16,344 nucleotides of DNA from CAYZXK01 sp964482395 (GTDB lineage: Bacteria > Planctomycetota > Phycisphaerae > UBA1845 > Fen-1342). Location of the stretch: positions 1 to 16,344 of the forward strand of contig CAYZXK010000173.1 in assembly GCA_964482395.1 (NCBI GenBank). Direction: 5' to 3'. Every line of letters begins with the position of its first letter. Position 1 is the stretch's first letter. Below, piece by piece: positions 7,517-14,917 of this stretch. The translations under genes and the position numbers were made by a program. The notes under the pieces are model-generated. The model saw nothing but the letters and a program-made list of their open reading frames with translations, had not been told where the DNA came from and did not search any database.

Positions 7517-8347
7517 ATGGGCGATCCTGAATCCAGACAGCCGCCGAGGAAGCGTTCCAGCCGGCTGGGTGCGACCGTCAAGGCGCTGATTCGCGCTCGG
7601 GTGACGGCCGGCCTGCTGGTGGTCCTGCCTATCTGGGTCACCTATCTGCTGGTGAGGTTCATTTTCAAGGCGATGCGGGACGCCTCGCAGTGGGCGGTCC
7701 TCGGGCTGCTTGAGAATCCTTGGGTCCAGATCCACATCACCAAGCTGGCAATCAAGCGCGAGGCGACCTTCGATGTCGATCGCTTTCTGCGGGAGCACCC
7801 CTACCTGGACTGGGGTTTGGCGCTCGTTTCCGTTCTGCTGACCGTACTCTTTCTCTACGCGATCGGCGTGCTGACGGCCAATCTGTTCGGTCGCCGAATC
7901 ATCGAGGGCATCGAGACGCTGGTTGGCAAGGTGCCGCTGGTCAAAAGCGTGTACCGGGCCTCCAAACAGATCGCCACCGCCCTGACCGGGGGGCAGCCCC
8001 AGAAGTTTCGGCGGGTGGCCATGTTTCCGTTCCTTTCGCCGGGGGTTTACTCCTTCGGCTTCGTCACCAACGTGTTCCGGGATGCCCATACCGGCGAGGA
8101 ATACGTGACTATTTTCTACTCGACGACCCCCAATCCCACCACCGGCTTCGTGTTTGTCCTACCGCGCAACCGAATTGTCGAGCTGGACTGGAGCATCGAA
8201 CAGGCAGCCAGCACGATCATGTCCGGCGGCATTCTGCTGCCGGAGACCATACCGGTGCCGACCAGCATGAGGTGGCGGGAACCGGCGCCGCCGCAGGGCG
8301 AGTCGCCCGGGCCGTCGAGCCCGCCCCCGGCCGGCGAAAAGGACTGA
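7517..8347 (+). CDS. DUF502 family inner-membrane protein
   Basis: A 276-aa protein of a widespread uncharacterised family. After a basic N-terminus come a first membrane helix (about 28-50, ARVTAGLLVVLPIWVTYLLV), a loop, a second helix (about 99-122), then the family signatures PLVKSVYRASKQI (140-152) and the segment around NPTTGFVFVLPRNRIVELD (206-224) leading to TIMSGG (233-238). The C-terminal 25 residues are Pro/Gly/Ser-rich and probably disordered. No enzymatic residues are known for the family; homologues are reported as membrane proteins linked to envelope integrity. The start is uncertain: ATG 7517 is preferred, because the upstream ATG 7478 has AGG almost touching it and its extra residues are not conserved. 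It is transcribed divergently from the transporter and ends 23 bases before the convergent coiled-coil gene. Putative elements TTGCTG (7444) and TATCGT (7466) precede it, 16 bases apart, but are weak. Confidence 0.85.
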   Translation: MGDPESRQPPRKRSSRLGATVKALIRARVTAGLLVVLPIWVTYLLVRFIFKAMRDASQWAVLGLLENPWVQIHITKLAIKREATFDVDRFLREHPYLDWGLALVSVLLTVLFLYAIGVLTANLFGRRIIEGIETLVGKVPLVKSVYRASKQIATALTGGQPQKFRRVAMFPFLSPGVYSFGFVTNVFRDAHTGEEYVTIFYSTTPNPTTGFVFVLPRNRIVELDWSIEQAASTIMSGGILLPETIPVPTSMRWREPAPPQGESPGPSSPPPAGEKD

Positions 8348-8370
8348 CCGCCCCGATCGAGTGCTTCCGG

Positions 8371-11220
8371 CTACCCGGCTGCTCTGACCGATCGGCCCAA
8401 GCCCGGAACAAGGCCACTGCCCAGCCAAGTCAGGACCAACGCCGCCACCCCCACCGCCAGCAGCTCGCCCGCGGTGACCGCTGAAACCCGCCGAACTGTG
8501 GCCGGCGCGATCTCCAGCCGTTCTTTCCAGGCGCCGGCCGTTTCCAAGCCGGCCAGGGCACGGTCGATTTCATCCAGCCGAGCCTGGGTGCAGTCGATTT
8601 CCGCCTGGCGCTGTCGAGTCGCAGCTTGCAGGCTGTCGCGTTGCTGGTCGGGCGGCTCGGGCTGGCGCAGAATGCGGACCCCGGCCGCCAGGTCGGCGAC
8701 CAGCCGTTGGCGGCGATCCTCAAGCTGACGCAAATGGTTGCCGACTTCCTGCGCTCGGGCGGCGTGCCGGTCACGCGCCGCCCGGTCAGCTTGAGACTGA
8801 AGGTCTCGGGCTACCGCAGCTCGCCGGTTGGTCAAGCGCGTGAGCAGACCCCGGAGCTTGCGATCCTGAGCATCCAGCTCGAAGTTCTCCGGGAGGGCAG
8901 TCCGCCTGGCCGCCGCGGCCAGGCTTTGGGCGGCCGATCTGAGCAGTGCGTGCTCGCTGCGCAGCACGGCCGCCACCACCGTCGCCCGCGTACCGCCCTG
9001 GCCAACCGAGCCGAGGGCCTGGATCCGGGAGTCGATCCGGTCCACCAATGCGCTGGCCTGATCGGCGGCGAGCTGGGCCGCGTCGGCGGCACGACCCTGG
9101 CTGGTCACCAGTTCCGCGGCTTGCCGTCGCAGGTCCAGCTCTTGCACCAGGGTCAGCCACTCGCGCCACTGTTCGGCGAACGGTGCCAGCCCTTGGGCGG
9201 CTTCCGCCGTCTCGGTCTGACACTGCTCCAGAATGGTTTTCAACTCGGCAGGTGGAGCCAGAGCAAGCTGCTCCTGGAGCGAACCCAGCAATCCACCGAC
9301 CGCCTTTTGAAAGGTCCTGAAAGGCTCGATCAGGGATAGCATCGCGACCGTCAGCTCGGTGCGATACTGCAATGCCACCGCCTGGAGCTCCTGGCTGTCC
9401 TCGCGATAAACCGGGTCTTCGGCCAGGGCCTGGTCGATATCCTGGGGATCGACTGTGGCCCCGGGCGGTTCCGTGGCGGCCAGTGCGGACAGGTCCGCCC
9501 GGGCCCGCTCGATCTCCCGGGTGACCTCGGCCAGCTCGGCCTCCAGGTTGTCCAGGGGGTTGCTTGCCGGGCTGGATTCGTTCTGGGTGGCCAGTTCGGC
9601 CAGTCGGGTCTGGTCCGCCGCCTGGCGCTGACGCAAATCGTCGAGAGTTTTCTGCAATCGGCGGCGATGGGCAGCCAGGTCCTGATACCCGCGTGGAACC
9701 AAATTGCCCTGGTCCAGTTTTCGGAGGTAGGTCTGGCAGGCGGCCTCGAGCAACTGGCGAGCCTGATCGGCCTGGTCATCCGTCACCGTGAAGCGCAGGG
9801 CCGGCTCGGCTTGGGCAGTGGCCAGCACCACCCGACCATTCTGACAGGCAAGTTGCCAGGCGGGGGCCAGCTTGTAGACCGCCGGGTCGTCGGTCAGCAG
9901 GTCCGGGTCCAGCAACTGCCGCCGGTGTTCGAGCAAGGCGGCTCGCACGTCCGGGCCTGGGTCGATGATCCGAATGAGGGTGGCAGCCTGGTGCGACGCG
10001 GGATGAGCCAGCCACCATGCGCTGGTCGTCAGGCCGGCCACCATTCCCGCCACTGCCAGCCGCCATGCCGCATGCCTGGGGCGGTGGCTGACTTTCTGTG
10101 GCCCAATCGCGGCCGCGGGGGTGTGAACGGCTTGACGAGGCTGGGCGGGCCCGAGGTCAGGCTCGGCGGGCGAAACCGCCGGCCGGAGCGGCGGTCGAGC
10201 CTGGTCAGCCTGGCGTTGCCGCTGGAGCTGTAGTTGCTCCGCTGCCAGGCGGGCTTGACCGAGCCTGAGTTCGTTGAGTTGGGCTTCGAGTCGGGTTCGT
10301 TCCTGGGCGATTTGAGCACGTTCCGCCTCGATCTGGCGTCTTTCCGCCTCGATCTGACTCTGCCGGCCGGTCAGCTCCTTCCGCTGGGCCACCAGCTCGG
10401 CCTGAGCCTCCGCGAGCTGCCCGCGCTGACCGGCCAGCTCGGCCCGTCGGTTTTCCAAATCGCGCTCCAGTTGGCCAAGTCTCTGGCTCTCGGCCTGGAA
10501 CTTCTGCTTGGCCAGTTCAAGGCTCTGCCTGGACTCGGCCAACCGGGCTCGTTCTTCCTCCAGGGCGGCGCGCTCGGCCTGCAAACTGGCCTGCTGCCGT
10601 CGAACTTCCTGAGCCAGCGACTCCAACCCCTCCAACCCGCGGTCCAGCTCGGCCTGACCGTCGAGCAGTGTTTGGCTGGCACTGTTCAGCGCCGCGGCGC
10701 GCTGGTCCAGCTCAGCGGCTCGGCGCTCCAGTTCGGCTCGGCGTGCCGCCAGCTCGTCCTCGGCCAGCCGGGCCCGCTCGTGGAGGGCATGTTCGTGCCG
10801 CCGAATCGCCTCGATTCGCTGGCGCAAGACCCGGCGCCGCTGTCGCCAGGCCGAGCGCATCTGTTCCTCTTGCAGTTTGAGCCGCTGGGTCAGCAGGACC
10901 CAGTCGCGGCGTCGCTGTTCCAGTTCGATCTGCCGGGCTCGGAGCTGATCGGCCAGCTTGCTGAGACGTTCGCGGCGGGCGGCAATTTCCACGGCCTGAG
11001 CGTTAAGCTCGGCCGCCCGCTCAGCCAGGCGCTGCTGAGTCTGCTCGTATTGGCTGGCCGCGGCCTGCTGGGCCTGACGCTTGAGCTGGCGATACTGCTG
11101 ACTGAAATCCTGCTCTCGACGGCGCAGCTCGAGCTCGCGAGCAGTGATCTGCGAGAGGGCGTCGCGGATTTCCTGCACCAGACCGTCGATCTGTGAGCTG
11201 TCGTCCGGTGGCTCGGTCAT
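8371..11220 (-). CDS. 949-aa coiled-coil membrane protein with Wzz/chain-length-determinant-like topology
   Basis: A large protein with a long cytoplasmic N-terminal coiled coil (about 25-340, heptad patterned, rich in Gln/Glu/Arg/Ala/Leu), a Pro-rich linker (about 340-385), one membrane helix (386-405), an extracytoplasmic region of about 500 residues with further coiled coil (around 520-585 and 790-905), and a second membrane helix near the C-terminus (916-936). The block after the first helix, from LIRIIDPGP (415-423) through LLTDDPAVYKL (441-451), and the two-helix layout recall polysaccharide copolymerases (Wzz/GumC type). The 340-residue cytoplasmic coiled coil is not part of that family, and no C-terminal BY-kinase domain follows. 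ATG 11220 is chosen because 38 residues further upstream are Arg/Pro-rich and unconserved-looking; the Shine-Dalgarno is weak. It has its own putative promoter, so it may be transcribed apart from rluA and cdaA upstream. Function is otherwise unknown: a scaffold, chain-length regulator or envelope tether. Confidence 0.8.
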   Translation of the reverse strand: MTEPPDDSSQIDGLVQEIRDALSQITARELELRRREQDFSQQYRQLKRQAQQAAASQYEQTQQRLAERAAELNAQAVEIAARRERLSKLADQLRARQIELEQRRRDWVLLTQRLKLQEEQMRSAWRQRRRVLRQRIEAIRRHEHALHERARLAEDELAARRAELERRAAELDQRAAALNSASQTLLDGQAELDRGLEGLESLAQEVRRQQASLQAERAALEEERARLAESRQSLELAKQKFQAESQRLGQLERDLENRRAELAGQRGQLAEAQAELVAQRKELTGRQSQIEAERRQIEAERAQIAQERTRLEAQLNELRLGQARLAAEQLQLQRQRQADQARPPLRPAVSPAEPDLGPAQPRQAVHTPAAAIGPQKVSHRPRHAAWRLAVAGMVAGLTTSAWWLAHPASHQAATLIRIIDPGPDVRAALLEHRRQLLDPDLLTDDPAVYKLAPAWQLACQNGRVVLATAQAEPALRFTVTDDQADQARQLLEAACQTYLRKLDQGNLVPRGYQDLAAHRRRLQKTLDDLRQRQAADQTRLAELATQNESSPASNPLDNLEAELAEVTREIERARADLSALAATEPPGATVDPQDIDQALAEDPVYREDSQELQAVALQYRTELTVAMLSLIEPFRTFQKAVGGLLGSLQEQLALAPPAELKTILEQCQTETAEAAQGLAPFAEQWREWLTLVQELDLRRQAAELVTSQGRAADAAQLAADQASALVDRIDSRIQALGSVGQGGTRATVVAAVLRSEHALLRSAAQSLAAAARRTALPENFELDAQDRKLRGLLTRLTNRRAAVARDLQSQADRAARDRHAARAQEVGNHLRQLEDRRQRLVADLAAGVRILRQPEPPDQQRDSLQAATRQRQAEIDCTQARLDEIDRALAGLETAGAWKERLEIAPATVRRVSAVTAGELLAVGVAALVLTWLGSGLVPGLGRSVRAAG
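10321..10356 (-). repeat. Two 15-base direct repeats with 21-base period encoding one heptad
   Basis: The same 15 bases occur at 10321-10335 and 10342-10356. The 21-base period equals seven codons and gives the tandem residues QIEAERR and QIEAERA inside the N-terminal coiled coil (about residues 289-304). It looks like a recent one-heptad duplication, which keeps the coiled-coil register. Confidence 0.75.
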
Positions 11221-11290
11221 CAGTTCGCCTGGCCGGTTTCGATCGTCGTCCGGCTCCGGCCGACGGTGGCATGGCCGGAACCAAACACGT

Positions 11291-11319
11291 ATTGTACTAA
11301 CGGGCGGGGTTGACGTCGG
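11291..11319 (-). promoter_or_regulatory. Putative promoter of the coiled-coil gene
   Basis: On the minus strand TACAAT (11296-11291) matches the -10 consensus in 5 of 6 positions. CCGACG (11319-11314) is a poor -35 (3 of 6) at 17-base spacing. The predicted start near 11284 lies about 64 bases before the ATG at 11220. It falls within the 154-base gap after rluA. Confidence 0.35.
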
Positions 11320-11346
11320 CCCGAAAGTTCGCACAGTCGGCAGGCC

Positions 11347-11366
11347 CGGGCCCAGAGTTCGGCCCG
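11347..11366 (-). terminator. Hairpin just after the pseudouridine synthase gene, possible terminator
   Basis: Arms 11361-11366 and 11347-11352 (6 bases, all G/C) flank an 8-base loop, starting 9 bases beyond the stop of the RluA-type gene. No T-run follows, so support is weak, but together with the promoter at 11291-11319 it would separate the coiled-coil gene from the upstream pair. Confidence 0.25.
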
Positions 11367-11374
11367 CCGGTGGC

Positions 11375-12121
11375 TCAAACTAGCCGTCCGAGCTGCCGGA
11401 TGGTCGCCCGAAAGTCCTTGGGCAGGGGGGATTCGATGGTCAGGTAGGCTCCGGTGGTGGGGTGGACGAAAGCAATCCGGGCCGCGTGGAGGGTCAGGCG
11501 TGAGATCAGGGGTCGTTCGGGGTGGCGTCGCGGCGGTCGGTAGTCCGGCTTATAGTTTGACAGCAGCACCGCCTGGCCGCCCCCATACAGCGGGTCCACG
11601 GTCAGCGGATGTCCGATCGCCGCCAGGTGGGCCCGAACCTGATGCAGACGCCCGGTCAGGGGCCGGCATTCCACGAGGGTGTTGCCAGCCAAGCGCTGTA
11701 GGACCCGGTAATGGGTGAGCGAGGGCTTGCCTTCGCCGACGGCACTGGGCCGGACGCGCTGATGCCGCCGATCGTAGACCAGGCTGAGGCCGATCTGTCC
11801 GTCGGATGTCACGCATCCGGTCACCAGGGCGTAATACACCTTCTCGACCTTCCGATCGGCGAACTGACGGACCAAGTGGCGCTGAGCCTGGAGGGTTCGC
11901 GCGTACAGCAGAACGCCGCTGGCATCCTGGTCCAGTCGATGCACGATTCGCAGGGATTCTCTTCCGGCCAGCTCGGGTCGCCCGTGAAGCAGGTCGATAG
12001 CACAAGGTTGACCGCCGCGTCCCGGAGCGGATAGCACGCCGGGCGGCTTGTCCACGGCCAGAAGGTGGTCGTCCAGGTAGAGAATCGAAAGGGGTTTAAG
12101 TCGACGGGCTGAAGGTCTCAA
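11375..12121 (-). CDS. RluA-family RNA pseudouridine synthase
   Basis: A 248-aa enzyme that isomerises uridine to pseudouridine in rRNA or tRNA. The catalytic motif HRLDQDASG (61-69) contains the nucleophilic Asp64. DKPPGVLSAPG (24-34) and RPLTGRLHQVRAHL with HPLTVDPLYGG further on are the other family blocks. There is no N-terminal S4 domain, so it is a short RluA/RluC-like member; the target uridine cannot be told. The start is TTG at 12121-12119, overlapping the TGA stop of the cyclase gene as TTGA. No other in-frame ATG exists in the gene, so this coupled TTG start is the only reasonable choice near the conserved N-terminus. It follows the CdaA-YbbR gene where glmM is often found in Firmicutes. 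Confidence 0.93.
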   Translation of the reverse strand: MRPSARRLKPLSILYLDDHLLAVDKPPGVLSAPGRGGQPCAIDLLHGRPELAGRESLRIVHRLDQDASGVLLYARTLQAQRHLVRQFADRKVEKVYYALVTGCVTSDGQIGLSLVYDRRHQRVRPSAVGEGKPSLTHYRVLQRLAGNTLVECRPLTGRLHQVRAHLAAIGHPLTVDPLYGGGQAVLLSNYKPDYRPPRRHPERPLISRLTLHAARIAFVHPTTGAYLTIESPLPKDFRATIRQLGRLV

Positions 12122-13965
12122 GGGTTGCTGCCTGGGCGCGGGACCAAGGTGACCTGGACCGACCGGCTGCCGACCACCGAGATCCCCTTGGGAGTCACGA
12201 ACATTACCGGCAAGGTCCGAAGCTGCTCCTCGGCCGGCTGACCGGCGGGCGGCAGCAGCTCGCTGGTGACCAGGACCATGGCCCGCACCTCCAGCGAGGA
12301 CGGACTTTGGAACACGGCCTCATCACCCTGCACCTCGACGTCTATCAACCATTCGTTGAGGTCATTGCGGCGCACCTGGTATCGTTCCGCAACCTCCGGA
12401 CTCACAAACAGCCGGACCACGACGTTCCGGACCAGACGCGGCTGGGCAATGACCCGCACCGTGACGCTGACCGTTTCAGGCGTGATGGTGGCTTTGCCCT
12501 TCAAGCCGGAGGGGGGAGTGAGCGCCACGCCTTCAAAGGTCCGGACGTCGCCCGGAGACAGTCCCTCCAGTTGCCTGCCGAGCGGGGCGTAAACCCGGCC
12601 GGCGGCGGCGAGAATCTTGAGATCGTCGCGGCGAAGCTCGACGGCCACTTCGGCCGGCTCGATGCGTTCGACGGCGATCCGCACGGCTCCGCTTTCGGAC
12701 TTCACGTCTACCGGCACCATTTCGGTCACCCGCTGGTGGACGTTGAAGGTCAAAGTGCCCAGGGCCACATTCACGACCGCCAGGCCGCGTTTCTTCACCT
12801 CCGGGGTGCTCTCAACGATCCTGCGGACTTCCTCCCGGGCCTGGATACTATATGGCTCGGAGCGAGGCGCGTAAGCCCGCGGTATGGCCCAGGTCAGGGG
12901 CCAGGCCTGTTTGGCAGCCGCGATCCGCAGGCGATCTATGGCCCGGGCCGGCCCGCTGAAGGTCGCCTCGAACACCAGCGGCGGACCGACCACTTCGGCC
13001 TCCCAAGTCGGATCCTCCGGCCGAAGACGCAGCTCGACCTGATAGCTATCCGTGGCGAACGTAGCCTGGTCGGCCACGTACCAGATCACCAGGGTCAGTG
13101 GGAGCACGACCAGCGCCCGGCGGAGGATGGCCCGCGGATCGGAGCGCCGCCATCTGGGCTGTTCAGCCTTGTCCGGGGCTCCCAGACGGGTCGCCAGCTC
13201 GCTGGCCAGGTCATCCAGCGACAGGTAGCGGGTTAGCTTACCGTTGTCGGCCAGCGAGATTACCCCGGTTTCTTCAGAGACCACCAGTACCAGAGCGTCC
13301 GTCTCATAACTCATGCCCACCGCCGCCAGGTGCCGACTCCCCAGGGCGATGTCGACCTCGTCGCTGTCGGCGGAGGGAAACTGGCAGTTGGCGGCCAGGA
13401 TGCGGTCGCCGCGAATGATCACTCCCAGGTCGTGGAGAGGGGAATTAGGGAAGAAGATGGTATTCAAAAGGTTGGCCGAGACTGCCGCGTTGAGCATCGT
13501 GCCGTTCTCGGCCCAACCACTCAGGTCGACGCCACGCTGGATTGCGATCAGGGCCCCGTAACGGTTGCGCGACAGATAACCTGCCGACTTGACAATGGCC
13601 GCAATCACCTGGGATTGGGGAGCTCCGCCCCGGCGCAGTCGCACATCGCCGGCCCGGATGACCGCCCGCCGAAGCTCGGGCTGGAAAACGACCAGGGCGA
13701 TAAAGGCCAGGCCATAAAGGACGTAGCTGTACAGCAGGTCGAGTCGCACCCACTCGAACTGAGCGGTCAGCACTCGGACCACCAGGGTGGTGCCGACCAG
13801 GATCACCAGCACCCCGCGGAGCGGGCGGGTGCCGCGAGTGCCCTGCAACAGGCCGGCACACCAGTTGACGCACAGTCCGATAAGGATGAGTTCGACCGCG
13901 ACCGCCGGCAGGTCATAGGCCTCGCTGCTGAGCCGGTAGTAGAGGCTTCTGAGCATGTCGCCCAT
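12118..13965 (-). CDS. CdaA-type diadenylate cyclase domain fused to YbbR (CdaR-like) domains
   Basis: A 615-aa membrane protein. Three N-terminal hydrophobic segments (about 20-40, 49-66, 78-95) end in FQPELRRA (94-101), as in CdaA. A DAC domain follows (about 118-262), with GALIAIQRG (137-145), NSPLHDLGVII (174-184) and LGSRHLAAVG (208-217). Then come a fourth membrane helix (282-298) and an extracytoplasmic part (300-615) with about three YbbR-like beta repeats. CdaA makes c-di-AMP from two ATP, and CdaR (YbbR) regulates it; they are normally separate adjacent genes, but here one chain carries both. The family motifs DGA and RHR read DLG (179-181) and RHL (211-213), so activity is uncertain. 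The start is uncertain: ATG 13965 is used, with ATG 13956 and GTG 14004 alternatives. The -10-like TATACT lies 9 bases upstream, so the leader would be very short. The stop overlaps the pseudouridine synthase start. Confidence 0.88.
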   Translation of the reverse strand: MGDMLRSLYYRLSSEAYDLPAVAVELILIGLCVNWCAGLLQGTRGTRPLRGVLVILVGTTLVVRVLTAQFEWVRLDLLYSYVLYGLAFIALVVFQPELRRAVIRAGDVRLRRGGAPQSQVIAAIVKSAGYLSRNRYGALIAIQRGVDLSGWAENGTMLNAAVSANLLNTIFFPNSPLHDLGVIIRGDRILAANCQFPSADSDEVDIALGSRHLAAVGMSYETDALVLVVSEETGVISLADNGKLTRYLSLDDLASELATRLGAPDKAEQPRWRRSDPRAILRRALVVLPLTLVIWYVADQATFATDSYQVELRLRPEDPTWEAEVVGPPLVFEATFSGPARAIDRLRIAAAKQAWPLTWAIPRAYAPRSEPYSIQAREEVRRIVESTPEVKKRGLAVVNVALGTLTFNVHQRVTEMVPVDVKSESGAVRIAVERIEPAEVAVELRRDDLKILAAAGRVYAPLGRQLEGLSPGDVRTFEGVALTPPSGLKGKATITPETVSVTVRVIAQPRLVRNVVVRLFVSPEVAERYQVRRNDLNEWLIDVEVQGDEAVFQSPSSLEVRAMVLVTSELLPPAGQPAEEQLRTLPVMFVTPKGISVVGSRSVQVTLVPRPGSNP

Positions 13966-13974
13966 GGGATGGAC

Positions 13975-13984
13975 AGTATAGAAT
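13975..13984. promoter_or_regulatory. Overlapping divergent -10 elements between cdaA-ybbR and yggS
   Basis: Ten bases hold TATACT on the minus strand (13980-13975) and TAGAAT on the plus strand (13979-13984), each matching TATAAT in 5 of 6 positions. Neither has a good -35 at the normal distance. They lie 10 and 68 bases from the two divergent starts, so they could form a compact bidirectional promoter. Confidence 0.3.
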
Positions 13985-14051
13985 CGACGACCGGTCGGCT
14001 CCACAGGCCTGAGGGTCAGCCGGGATCGAAATCCGGAGGTAGGTCGAAACC

Positions 14052-14822
14052 ATGGATCAGTCCCACTGGAAGCAGCGACTCCGCGACAACCTGGCCCGGG
14101 TGCGCGACAAGCTGGCGGCCGCCTGCGCTCGGGTCGGGCGGGATCCGTCCGAGGTGCATCTGGTGGCGGTGACCAAGTACGTCAATCCCGAGGTGCTGGC
14201 CGAATTGGTGGCGGCGGGTGTAGTGGACATCGGGGAAAGCCAGGTACAGCAGCTTGTGCGGCGTGCCGTGGCGTGCGGGCCGGCCCGGATGGACTGGCCG
14301 GGGGAAGCTGCGATCGACGATCGGCGGCCCCGCTGGCACATGATCGGGCACCTTCAGCGGAACAAGGTCAAGCTGCTGCTCCCGCATGCTCGCATCGTGC
14401 ATTCCCTCGACTCCGTGCGGCTGGTTGAGACGATCGAGCGGCATGCCGGCGAGCTTCAGGCGATGGTGGATGTGTTCATCGAGGTCAACGTCGCGGGCGA
14501 GGCCAGCAAGCAGGGCGTTCGGCCGGAGCAGGCGGCTGAGCTGGCGGCCGCGGTGATGGCCTGCGCTCATCTGCGTCTGCGCGGGCTGATGACCATGGCG
14601 CCCTGGGACCCCGACCCGGAGGTCGCCCGACCGCATTTTGTGCGATTGCGGCAGCTTTTGGAGGATTTACGCGGCCAGGGGCTGGGCGGGCCGGAATGCC
14701 GGCATCTGTCGATGGGAATGAGTCAGGACTATGCGGTGGCAGTGGAGGAGGGCGCGACATTCGTGCGGGTGGGTTCCGCACTTTTTGAAGGGCTGCCGAC
14801 CGCTGACCCGCGCAGCTCATAG
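14052..14822 (+). CDS. yggS: YggS/PLPBP family pyridoxal-phosphate homeostasis protein
   Basis: A 256-aa single-domain TIM-barrel protein that binds PLP but has no known enzymatic activity; it buffers PLP and affects amino-acid and keto-acid pools. The PLP lysine is K42 in LVAVTKYVN (37-45). The other signatures are DIGESQVQ near 59-66, WHMIGHLQRNKVK near 94-106, and HLSMGMSQDYAVAVEEGATFVRVG near the C-terminus, followed by SALFEG where GxxxFG is usual. Length fits the family (about 230-260). GGAGGT (14035-14040) precedes the ATG by 11 bases. It is transcribed divergently from the cyclase gene. The next gene, 96 bases on, has its own likely promoter. Confidence 0.95.
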   Translation: MDQSHWKQRLRDNLARVRDKLAAACARVGRDPSEVHLVAVTKYVNPEVLAELVAAGVVDIGESQVQQLVRRAVACGPARMDWPGEAAIDDRRPRWHMIGHLQRNKVKLLLPHARIVHSLDSVRLVETIERHAGELQAMVDVFIEVNVAGEASKQGVRPEQAAELAAAVMACAHLRLRGLMTMAPWDPDPEVARPHFVRLRQLLEDLRGQGLGGPECRHLSMGMSQDYAVAVEEGATFVRVGSALFEGLPTADPRSS

Positions 14823-14850
14823 GGCCCCCGAAGGTGCGCGGCGGTCGAGC

Positions 14851-14879
14851 TTGTGGCCGACGGCGGGCGGCTGTATAAG
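14851..14879 (+). promoter_or_regulatory. Putative sigma70 promoter of the Clp-N protein gene
   Basis: TTGTGG (14851-14856) and TATAAG (14874-14879) are exactly 17 bases apart, with 3 of 6 and 5 of 6 consensus matches. The predicted start near 14886 gives a leader of about 32 bases, in which GGAG (14903-14906) is the probable ribosome binding site. Confidence 0.5.
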
Positions 14880-14917
14880 TGGAGCGTGGGACGGTAAGCA
14901 GCGGAGTTTGCTAGCCG

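Noticed and set aside
10234..11196. A 320-codon plus-strand open frame inside the coiled-coil gene
   Set aside because: Leu/Gly/Gln-rich shadow of the regular heptad codons on the other strand; no domain and no RBS.
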